DNA of 8,051 nt from an uncultured Helicobacteraceae bacterium (GTDB lineage Bacteria > Campylobacterota > Campylobacteria > Campylobacterales > Helicobacteraceae). This document shows, one piece after another, positions 1-5,667 of the stretch. Made by a program: the position numbers and the translations under genes. The notes under the pieces were generated by a model, which was given only the letters and a program-made list of their open reading frames with translations, did no database searches and was not told the DNA's origin. Every line of letters begins with the position of its first letter. Within the stretch, counting starts at the first letter, position 1. Where the stretch lies: assembly GCA_910578285.1 (NCBI GenBank), contig CAJTQL010000023.1, forward strand, positions 1 through 8,051, read 5' to 3'.

Positions 1-466
1 GGTGCGGCATTGCTCGCAGGCGTTGCAACTGCTGACACAGACCTATTTGCCAAGCTTTCCAATGGCACAATGAGCGACAAAGACGCAGGGAATCGCAGAG
101 CTTACACTTGAGGAGAAAAAACACGTTAAGGGTGGAATGTATTACGCAGAAACACGTTATGCCTTTGATACGCGCAATATAACGGGCATTTCATTCTCAT
201 GTCAATATGGCTGTACAGATAATGAGAGTCGATGGTATCAACAAGGTGTGCGGGCAAGCTTTGAGCGCATTGTGCTTGTAACAAGCTACCAGACTAAACT
301 TAATGGAGAGGGATATTATACCCATAATTTCTACATAACGAATATTATGGAACAACAAGGCAAACTTTATCGCCAAGTTTGGGGCAAAGTTACTGAAGAG
401 ATACTTAGTCAGTATAGAACAACCGCTCAAAACTTGAATTATGCTAGAAGGCTAGGAATGTGGTGA
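1..466 (+). pseudogene. GG-leader small secreted protein, cassette 1 (5'-truncated, frameshifted)
   Basis: The 5' end lies off the window. From base 1 the frame reads the last part of a Sec signal peptide (..AALLAGVATA) and then DTDLFAKLSNGTMSDKDAG, almost identical to the leaders of the small genes at 3626 and 7710. One extra base at about 91 (GGGAATC where GGGATC is expected) shifts the frame, and it stops at 109-111. Reading on from 92 in the +2 frame restores IAELTLEEKKHVKGG-MYY and runs to the TGA at 464-466. The cargo after GG is about 109 residues, has a Cys-x3-Cys pair (FSCQYGC) and ends in a probable helix. Its GxGYYTHNFYI region resembles RGYTNDFYI in the 3626 protein. A restart at ATG 137 would make a leaderless cargo. 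This may be real inactivation, slippage or a sequencing error. The molecular function is unknown. Confidence 0.75.
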
Positions 467-499
467 TGTTTATTGTGTTACGGCAGTTCTAAAAACTTA

Positions 500-516
500 T
501 GGAATACTTTTTGCTT
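500..516 (+). promoter_or_regulatory. Sigma-54 (RpoN) promoter for the 309-aa gene
   Basis: TGGAATACTTTTTGCTT has the -24 GG at 501-502 and the -12 GC at 513-514, exactly ten bases apart, with the TTGCTT -12 block common in Campylobacter and Helicobacter. It differs at only 2 of 17 positions from the site at 4187-4203. Transcription would start near 525, leaving a leader of about 25 nt that contains the AAGGAG at 539-544. The site lies between the small and the large gene, so the large gene can be expressed on its own. Confidence 0.75.
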
Positions 517-549
517 GCTTACTGAAAGTTTTTATTTCAAGGAGCAAGT

Positions 550-1479
550 ATGAACAATATCCAAACAAGCAGCCGATTTGAAACGCCGCAAGCCTCGCCA
601 TGGCGACAAAGCGAGGTAACGCAAAGTGCACAAAACTTTACGTCATTTTTGCAAAAAGAGCAGTCTGCAAAAGAAATCGATGAAGCAGATTTGGCAATTC
701 AGCAAAAAATCGATAAAGAGATTGAAGCGATGAAATATTTTATGTACCCCATCAAACCAATGGAATCTGACATAGAATCTATGGAAAATTTTTCTCTTAA
801 TGATTTATATGATTTGAGCAAAAAACGAACGAGTAGTATTTCGACTCTTGAATATGAAGGGCAGATTGAAAATCTTCAAAAACTTCGCAATGGTAGCGCC
901 GAAAATCGTGCGACATGGGATAGAATCGACAAGCTCCTTAGCCCTAATAGCGAGAAACCGAATCTACAAGTTTTGGGCTTGCGTCAAGCAGCGCTTGAGA
1001 TGATTCTTGCGGGCGCGGGAGATGTCGCAGAAGAGATGGTTCAAAATGCTATTGCAAATGATGATGTTGCCACTCTCGATAAACTCTTTCAAAGTTATTT
1101 TTCAAAACAAACCTATCAACAACATTGTAAAAATGGGCTTGCTCTTGTTGCGTTTGATGCGAATGCGGACGACCCAGAATACCAAAAACTCCTTTCACAA
1201 TATAAAAAAGACATTTTTACAAGCACAACGCGCGATGAGATTCTAAAAGAACTTAGCACTATGTTCACGGACAATATTAAACAAAAAACACATGAATGGT
1301 TTGAATCAGACCATCGTTGGCTCGGTATCGACAACGAAAATGCCAAGAATAATATCGATTCAAGCGTTGAAAACCTGCTTGCCATTATTCAAAATACGCA
1401 TTCTACATTTGCGGAACGTAATCTTGCATTTATCGAGAATGAAACACAAGCATTTTTGGCGCGGTTTGGGGCAAAGTAG
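550..1479 (+). CDS. Cassette 1 large partner, 309 aa, function unknown
   Basis: The start ATG follows AAGGAG by five bases. I do not recognise the family. There is no signal peptide or membrane segment. Residues 1-45 are rich in Ser, Thr, Gln and Asn and look disordered, as in many substrates of flagellar or other type III export. The rest is predicted mainly helical, with an acidic, Gln-rich helix around 40-65, an Ala-rich helical stretch around 140-180 and a further helical block at 270-305. There is a single Cys (193). It lies 83 bp downstream of a GG-leader small gene, the same arrangement as the three other large proteins here, but I see no sequence similarity to them. A strong sigma-54 promoter lies just upstream, so regulation with middle flagellar genes is likely. 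Flagellar-dependent secretion is inference. It converges on the 326-aa gene. Confidence 0.85.
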   Translation: MNNIQTSSRFETPQASPWRQSEVTQSAQNFTSFLQKEQSAKEIDEADLAIQQKIDKEIEAMKYFMYPIKPMESDIESMENFSLNDLYDLSKKRTSSISTLEYEGQIENLQKLRNGSAENRATWDRIDKLLSPNSEKPNLQVLGLRQAALEMILAGAGDVAEEMVQNAIANDDVATLDKLFQSYFSKQTYQQHCKNGLALVAFDANADDPEYQKLLSQYKKDIFTSTTRDEILKELSTMFTDNIKQKTHEWFESDHRWLGIDNENAKNNIDSSVENLLAIIQNTHSTFAERNLAFIENETQAFLARFGAK

Positions 1480-1566
1480 TTTGGTGTTGATTCTATGTTC
1501 ATCTCGCGAGAATCTTGGCATTATTGCGAGCATTCGTAACAAAAAGATTTAGAATGATAATTTTAA

Positions 1567-1661
1567 GTCATTGCGAGGGGCTTTAGCCTCTGGCAATCAA
1601 ACGTGTTGAGTATTTATGGGCTGTTGATTGCCACGCCTGTGCTAAGCAAACTTGCAATGAC
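1567..1661. repeat. Paired palindromic repeat (REP/MITE-like) between cassettes 1 and 2
   Basis: The outer arms GTCATTGCGAG (1567-1577) and CTTGCAATGAC (1651-1661) are inverted with one mismatch. The inner arms TGGCAATCAA and TTGATTGCCA are perfectly inverted. The left half also folds on its own around GGCT-TT-AGCC. The same layout recurs at 3302-3388. It occupies most of the 210-bp gap between two convergent genes, where it could also end transcription from either side, although no T-tract follows. Confidence 0.7.
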
Positions 1662-1689
1662 GATAGCCGATTCTTGTCGATTGCTTCGC

Positions 1690-2670
1690 CTACATACGCC
1701 ATTCAAACAAGCGCAAAGCGCCATATTGCATTTGCATGGCGATTTCGTCTTTCACAGAATCAAGCTCGGGGCTTTGTGGTAAATCTTGCTCGTCTTCGGA
1801 CATCAACGCTTGCATAGATTGCAACATTTCGCGTTCCTCATTCGTAAGATTCAGCTTAGCATTTGAATCTTTCAACTTTTGCAGCAATTGCTGTTCTTTA
1901 AGCTTTGCTTGCAAGTCTTTTTGGAGTTTTTCCAATTCCTCTAAAGTGAGCTGCTCCAAATCTTTATTTGCAAGCTTTTTATTGTTGAGCCCCGAAGAAA
2001 TGGCGCTGTCAATCATCTGCACAGCGTCAGCAACACTCTGAAACTCACCAAAGCGCATAAGATGCCCGTTTGAATCGGCATCGCTCAAAATTAGCGCATT
2101 CAGCGCCTCGTTGAGAGTATCATAAAACCCGCCTTTTTGGTAGCCCGCGACTTCGTGTTCAACAAGTGTTGTGGCATTGTATTCTCCACCAGAAAAGAAT
2201 CCGCCACGCAATGCGTCCCATTCGTCTTTTTCAATCTTGCCATTTTTATCAGAATCAGCACGCATATAGTTTTGTTTGTATGCCAAATCGCCAAACCAAC
2301 CACTCACAAACGCCTCTGCCTTGCCGCTTAGGCGCAAGATTCCATCTTTGCGCTCATAAAAATCGCCAAAATCAAAGCTTTTTTGAAGTTTTGTAATCGC
2401 CTCTGCACTCAAAGTCAGCGTGATTCGCGTCTTGCTGATTGGGTCATCAAACAGCACATCGCGCGATTCTAGGGGCTTGTCTGTTGTATCTGTCGTTTTA
2501 AACGGATTGAGCGCCGCCAAGCTTTGGTTTGCGCCCGTTTGATTCACAAGAATCTGCGCATCGTCTTGTTCCTCGTTGCGCAGTTTTGCCATACTCCGCG
2601 CAATGGGGTTGTGGCGCATCGCCGAAAACACCGTATCTTGAAATAGATAGTATGTTTGAAACATTGCCAT
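1690..2670 (-). CDS. Cassette 2 large partner: EF-hand protein, 326 aa
   Basis: The first ATG (2670) is preceded by AAGG at seven bases; a second ATG six bases on is too far from it. No signal peptide is present. Residues 1-75 are polar and look disordered. Residues 80-130 hold a conserved-looking block (LTLSAEAITKLQ, LRLSGKAEAFVSGWF). A canonical EF-hand calcium loop follows at 139-150: D139, D141, N143, G144, I146, E150. A second loop at 197-209 (D197, D199, N201, G202) has its acidic residue one position late (E209), so it is probably degenerate. Residues 235-290 are a Leu/Lys/Gln/Glu-rich coiled coil. Calcium binding is a strong prediction; the cellular role is unknown. It lies 59 bp after a GG-leader small gene and probably shares its transcript, because no convincing promoter lies between. 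Export by a type III-like route is inference from the cassette pattern. Confidence 0.85.
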   Translation of the reverse strand: MAMFQTYYLFQDTVFSAMRHNPIARSMAKLRNEEQDDAQILVNQTGANQSLAALNPFKTTDTTDKPLESRDVLFDDPISKTRITLTLSAEAITKLQKSFDFGDFYERKDGILRLSGKAEAFVSGWFGDLAYKQNYMRADSDKNGKIEKDEWDALRGGFFSGGEYNATTLVEHEVAGYQKGGFYDTLNEALNALILSDADSNGHLMRFGEFQSVADAVQMIDSAISSGLNNKKLANKDLEQLTLEELEKLQKDLQAKLKEQQLLQKLKDSNAKLNLTNEEREMLQSMQALMSEDEQDLPQSPELDSVKDEIAMQMQYGALRLFEWRM

Positions 2671-2699
2671 TCTGTTGCCTTGTTTGTTGCTAGTAGATT

Positions 2700-2714
2700 C
2701 CCCCGAAATGGGGG
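2700..2714. other. Short perfect hairpin between the cassette 2 genes
   Basis: CCCCC-GAAAT-GGGGG forms a five-pair GC stem with a five-base loop in the 59-bp gap between the small and large gene. On the minus strand, the transcribed one, five T precede the stem but none follow it, so it is not a standard terminator. It could stabilise the 3' end of the small-gene message or reduce read-through. Confidence 0.5.
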
Positions 2715-2729
2715 AAAAAGAAAACTAAA

Positions 2730-3119
2730 CTAGCGTCTGCCAGTATAGTATATTCCAGTAGGTGAAAGAGCAGGTCTTCCAGCAGAAACAGCACTATTAT
2801 AGTTGTTCAAATACTTAGAACTACTTGAATAGGTGAAGCTTGTTTGAAGATAGCTATTGCTGATTTGCTTTGACCCAGTTTGGAATAGGGTGCTTGAATA
2901 GCTAGTGATTGGCTTTGTGTATGAATAAATACCCGCACCAGGTCTATAATAGCCACCCACAATTTGTCGCTTTTCTGTTTCGCTAAGCACATACACCTGC
3001 TTGTCGCTTATTGTTCCATTTGTTGCAATAAGCATAAGGTCAATTTTGTCTGCATCAGCAGCAAATGCCAAACTTCCAAACAGTGCGAGCGCTGCAACTG
3101 TTGCTAGAGATTTCTTCAT
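2730..3119 (-). CDS. GG-leader small secreted protein, cassette 2, 129 aa
   Basis: AAGGAG (3130-3125) stands five bases before the ATG at 3119 and only two before the in-frame ATG at 3122, so MKKSLATV is the likely N-terminus; longer in-frame starts would run through the promoter. A Sec signal peptide ends at AFA-20. The propeptide contains NGTISDK and then VLSETEKRQIVGG-YY, with the double Gly at 55-56, matching the other small proteins in pattern but clearly diverged from them. The 73-residue cargo after GG is low-complexity: 15 Ser, 11 Tyr and 8 Thr, plus Asn, without Cys or acidic residues, and it ends GRR. That composition suits a surface or aggregating peptide, but no function can be assigned. 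The gene precedes the EF-hand gene on the same strand. Confidence 0.85.
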   Translation of the reverse strand: MKKSLATVAALALFGSLAFAADADKIDLMLIATNGTISDKQVYVLSETEKRQIVGGYYRPGAGIYSYTKPITSYSSTLFQTGSKQISNSYLQTSFTYSSSSKYLNNYNSAVSAGRPALSPTGIYYTGRR

Positions 3120-3165
3120 CATCTCTCCTTGTGTGATAAATTTGCCAACCAAGGATATAAGAAGC

Positions 3166-3174
3166 ATTCTAGCA
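3166..3174 (-). promoter_or_regulatory. Extended -10 promoter, cassette 2 small gene
   Basis: On the minus strand TGC-TAGAAT lies about 46 bp upstream of the ATG. It sits in the same ATTGC-TA context as the promoters of the other two small genes (ATTGC-TATATT). No clear -35 is visible, as is usual for Helicobacter sigma-80 promoters. Confidence 0.55.
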
Positions 3175-3301
3175 ATCTTATACTTAAATATTGTTGAATC
3201 TATAACCCAACAAACTCCTAAGCCCCATGAAGCGCTGGCTTTACAGCTATATCGACATTTGTTTCAAAAACTAAAGCGAAAGTTGAGAAGCGAAGCCATT
3301 T

Positions 3302-3388
3302 GTCCTTGCGAGCATAAGCGTTGCAATCAACCGTATCAGGATTCCATACCTGTTGATTGCCACGCTCGCGCTGCTCGCTCGCAATGAC
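3302..3388. repeat. Paired palindromic repeat (REP/MITE-like) between cassettes 2 and 3
   Basis: The outer arms GTCCTTGCGAGC (3302-3313) and GCTCGCAATGAC (ending 3388) are inverted with one mismatch. The inner arms GCAATCAAC and GTTGATTGC are perfectly inverted. The layout and core words match 1567-1661. With the two elements that follow, it fills most of the 506-bp gap between the divergent small genes at 3119 and 3626, where I see no gene. Confidence 0.7.
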
Positions 3389-3393
3389 ACAAT

Positions 3394-3471
3394 GTCATTC
3401 TGAACCTGCTTTGCAGGTGAAGAATCTCGTGTTGTGAAGATTTTGAGATGTTTCGCTTCGCTCAACATGAC
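3394..3471. repeat. Second palindromic repeat family
   Basis: GTCATTCTGA at the left faces TCAACATGAC at the right (two mismatches as an inverted pair), with GAAGAATCTC and GAGATGTTTC as inner arms. The left half contains a perfect stem ACCTGC-TTT-GCAGGT at 3404-3418. The words resemble the CATTCTGA...GAAGAATCTC intergenic palindromes known from many bacteria. Confidence 0.6.
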
Positions 3472-3538
3472 AAGCGGGGGATTTGACATCACAAAATAGA
3501 ATCAGGGTACAGTTTTGAGTGCACAATAGAATCATTGT

Positions 3539-3556
3539 GTGCGACTAAAGTCGCAC
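3539..3556. repeat. Perfect 8-bp-stem palindrome upstream of cassette 3
   Basis: GTGCGACT-AA-AGTCGCAC is a perfect inverted repeat with an 8-bp stem. A weaker inverted pair (GCACAAT and ATTGTGTGC) precedes it. It ends 17 bp before the 220-bp duplicated block and 44 bp before the -10 of the next small gene. It could be an operator or another dispersed palindrome; no T-tract follows. Confidence 0.5.
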
Positions 3557-3572
3557 CTCCGCATTATGATTT

Positions 3573-3793
3573 TCTAAGCTTTATGATGATTAGGATTGCT
3601 ATATTTAAACATAAAGGAGTCAACAATGACAAAGAATCTCACAAAAATCTTCATGAGCGCAGCATTGTTTGCAGGCATTGCAACTGCTGACACAGACCTA
3701 TTTGCCAAGCTATCCAATGGTGCAATGAGCGACAAAGACGCAGGGATTGTAGAACTAAGCAGAGAGCAAAAGGCGAAGGTAGTTGGGGGGTAT
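3573..3793 (+). repeat. Left arm of 220-bp near-perfect inverted repeat
   Basis: This block is identical to the reverse complement of 7543-7762 except for one single-base indel near 3590 (GATGATTAGG against GATGATAGG). It carries the complete promoter, ribosome site, signal peptide, propeptide and the GGGGGGTAT encoding Gly-Gly-Tyr. Identity ends exactly after the Tyr codon, and the following codons are unrelated. The outer boundary is TCTAAGCTTTATGATGAT. The two arms enclose about 3.75 kb. Confidence 0.95.
3597..3605 (+). promoter_or_regulatory. Extended -10 promoter, cassette 3 small gene
   Basis: TGC-TATATT lies 20 bp upstream of the ATG at 3626, with AAAGGAG just downstream (3613-3619). 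It lies inside the duplicated block, so the cassette 4 copy is identical. The short leader and missing -35 fit a Helicobacter housekeeping-type promoter. Confidence 0.6.
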
Positions 3794-4120
3794 ACTGTTA
3801 GTAGAACAATGTTGTTCACTGGATTTGATGGCGATTTTACTCATCCAAAGAAATACCAAACAGGTTTATTTATTAACCTGAATCAAGATGAAATAAAAAA
3901 TCATTTTAATGGTGTTCTATTTCCAAACAATGAAACTTTAGTTATGATTACGCGTTATCATTATAATACGAGAGGATACACGAATGATTTTTACATATAT
4001 AGTAAAATTTCTGGTAAAACGAGAACGTTACCATGGAATAATTTGTTGACTACAATTTTATATAAAGAAAAAGATATGGCAGAGAAACGTAATTATTCTA
4101 TGCGTTTCATTAAATACTAA
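3626..4120 (+). CDS. GG-leader small secreted protein, cassette 3, 164 aa
   Basis: The ATG at 3626 follows AAAGGAG; an in-frame ATG 30 bases upstream would overlap the promoter and is rejected. Residues 1-21 form a Sec signal peptide with probable cleavage after ATA-21. Residues 22-55 are a propeptide with NGAMSDK and ELSREQKAKVVGG, the double Gly being 54-55. The first 56 residues are identical to the protein at 7710. The cargo, residues 56-164, is probably beta-rich (VMITRYHY, DFYIYSKI) with a C-terminal basic helix, and has no Cys. The RGYTNDFYI stretch resembles the cassette 1 cargo. The cargo DNA is noticeably more AT-rich than the leader. I infer export by Sec and possible second cleavage after GG; the cargo function is unknown. 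Confidence 0.88.
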   Translation: MTKNLTKIFMSAALFAGIATADTDLFAKLSNGAMSDKDAGIVELSREQKAKVVGGYTVSRTMLFTGFDGDFTHPKKYQTGLFINLNQDEIKNHFNGVLFPNNETLVMITRYHYNTRGYTNDFYIYSKISGKTRTLPWNNLLTTILYKEKDMAEKRNYSMRFIKY

Positions 4121-4186
4121 AAAGATTGCACTAGATGATATAGTAGAAGGGAAGGCAAACAACATTATATTATTATATTTCACACA

Positions 4187-4203
4187 TGGAACAATTTTTG
4201 CTT
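4187..4203 (+). promoter_or_regulatory. Sigma-54 (RpoN) promoter for the 438-aa gene
   Basis: TGGAACAATTTTTGCTT matches the Campylobacter/Helicobacter RpoN consensus closely, with GG at 4188-4189 and GC at 4200-4201 separated by ten bases. Transcription would start near 4212, about 20 nt before the ATG, leaving the AAGGAG at 4221-4226 in the leader. The site lies in the 112-bp gap between the small and large gene. Confidence 0.8.
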
Positions 4204-4232
4204 GAATTTTCCCAAACAGGCAAGGAGAAATA

Positions 4233-5549
4233 ATGCTCATTAACACTCGCGCTGCGAATCAAAACTTGACCTTTGGGCAAGCGTTAGCAAACAAGAACGA
4301 TTCGCAAAATTCTGCTTTCGTTTTGCCTTTTGTGCAAAGCATAAGCGAGGATTCTATTTTTGCAGAAACGTTCAAAACAAATTCATATATACCACAAAAT
4401 ATGATAGAGTTGCGTGAAAATTTTGGCGTTTTGGAGAAAATCAAAAATGCCGAGCAAGCTCCAAAGATTCTAAGATTTCCACTTGACGAAAAGGGCTATT
4501 TAACAGCAACATTCAATAATGCAGCAGGGATTCCAGAAAGTTTTAGGATTCATGGCGATACGATTTTGGGTATGATGAAAGACGCAAGAGTACAACTCTC
4601 AAGCCCAGAGGATTTGGTAGGTTATTTTAAAACAACTTATGCGCGATTGCAAGAGATGATGGGAGAAAAACTCCATTCACCAACAGGATTTTTCACCCAA
4701 GAACAACTCGATTCTATGCCCCAAGCATTTGTTACACGTGATGGAAGTTTTGGAGGAGAGGTTCAAAAACTCTACACGCAAGAAGATGTTGCAAATTCTA
4801 TTTATGAAATACGTTATGGTGATGGGAGAAGATATTACAACGACCCCAAAAGTTATTATGGAATCTTGCAGCTAGAACCAAAAGCACATTATATTGTTCC
4901 ACATAAAGATAGTCCGAATCAGTCTGGTTGGTCTTCTGAAAAATATCTTGACGAAAATGGCAATCTCTCGCAGGGTGGATTATTGGCTTTTGCAGTGCAA
5001 GAAGGAAGCATGTATGTCAATCAAAAACCCGATTTCTATACGCAATCTTATTATGATATAGAAGAAGGGAAAATGACAATGGAAGAATACATTCGGCAAT
5101 ATGCAAAAGGTGATTTTTTGCCAAAAGACGAACAATGGGGACATCAGGAAAATGCGAAAAAAAATATCGCTATGGCATCGTGGATTCAGGATAAGGGATT
5201 TAACGAAAAAGATTTGAATGAAATGGACAAGAAAGATTTTGAGAAACTTCAAAATAGTTTCATTGATTTAAAGTATCTATCTTGGAGAATTCAAGAAAGA
5301 GAAGAGCTATCCAAAAGAACAAATGCGACATTTGATGTAGATGAGTTTATTTTGGAATTTTTTGCAGATAATTTGATAAATCCCAACTTGCTTGATGTCC
5401 CCGATTTATTGTTTGAGGAAATAGAGCAGAAAAGACAGCTTGAGGACGAACAATATCAACCTAAGAAAAAAGAAAAAGAGAGCATTATCCAAAAAGTAAA
5501 TAACGTCAACGCTGCCATTGAAAAAGTCGAGCAGTTTTTGAAAACATGA
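4233..5549 (+). CDS. Cassette 3 large partner, Cj0814-like secreted protein, 438 aa
   Basis: The ATG follows AAGGAG by six bases. No signal peptide is present, and residues 1-60 are polar and probably disordered. From residue 80 it aligns with the 458-aa protein of cassette 4: GYLTATFNNAAGIPESFRIH at 88-107, FTQEQLDSMPQAF at 154-166 and KYLDENGNLSQGGLLAF at 237-253. The two D-x-[NDK]-G motifs (84-88 and 240-243) recall calcium-binding loops. The C-terminal third is helical and charged, with a Lys-rich stretch at 409-416. From memory, this domain matches Campylobacter/Helicobacter proteins annotated as Cj0814 family, flagellar-dependent secreted; I could not search. The sigma-54 promoter directly upstream agrees with flagellar co-regulation. 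It converges on the cassette 4 partner. The effector or structural role is unknown. Confidence 0.85.
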   Translation: MLINTRAANQNLTFGQALANKNDSQNSAFVLPFVQSISEDSIFAETFKTNSYIPQNMIELRENFGVLEKIKNAEQAPKILRFPLDEKGYLTATFNNAAGIPESFRIHGDTILGMMKDARVQLSSPEDLVGYFKTTYARLQEMMGEKLHSPTGFFTQEQLDSMPQAFVTRDGSFGGEVQKLYTQEDVANSIYEIRYGDGRRYYNDPKSYYGILQLEPKAHYIVPHKDSPNQSGWSSEKYLDENGNLSQGGLLAFAVQEGSMYVNQKPDFYTQSYYDIEEGKMTMEEYIRQYAKGDFLPKDEQWGHQENAKKNIAMASWIQDKGFNEKDLNEMDKKDFEKLQNSFIDLKYLSWRIQEREELSKRTNATFDVDEFILEFFADNLINPNLLDVPDLLFEEIEQKRQLEDEQYQPKKKEKESIIQKVNNVNAAIEKVEQFLKT

Positions 5550-5565
5550 GAAAAACTTATTGCAT

Positions 5566-5641
5566 AAGCTATTGTTAATGACTTTTTGTTAATGATGACA
5601 AAGAATCCCTAATTTGCCTGTCTGGCAATCAACAATAGCTT
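5566..5641. repeat. Inverted repeat between the convergent large genes
   Basis: AAGCTATTGTT (5566-5576) and AACAATAGCTT (5631-5641) are perfect 11-bp inverted arms. Within them TTGCC-TGTCT-GGCAA (5614-5628) forms a smaller stem that resembles half of the REP-like elements elsewhere in the window. A short stem CTTAT-TGC-ATAAG lies at 5556-5568. The 118-bp gap needs terminators for both flanking genes, and these are the only candidates, but none has a T-tract. Confidence 0.45.
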
Positions 5642-5667
5642 TCTTCATATTTGAATGTATGCAACAT

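Noticed and set aside
1736..2041. Ser/Phe/Cys-rich open frame opposite the EF-hand gene
   Set aside because: Its composition is that of the antisense of a Glu/Lys/Leu-rich coiled coil, with no start signal.
2671..2700. GG-N10-GC spacing upstream of the 326-aa gene, minus strand, as a third sigma-54 promoter
   Set aside because: The -12 part is TAGC rather than TTGC, the -24 G lies in the G-run of a hairpin, and the GC is only 18 nt from the ATG, which leaves no room for a leader with a ribosome site.
2700..2714. CCCCC-GAAAT-GGGGG as an intrinsic terminator of the cassette 2 small gene
   Set aside because: No T-run follows the stem in the direction of transcription, so it is listed only as a hairpin.
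3001..3387. Open plus-strand frame of 128 codons opposite and upstream of the cassette 2 small gene
   Set aside because: It overlaps the signal peptide of the real gene in antisense and then reads through a palindromic repeat. It has no ribosome site.
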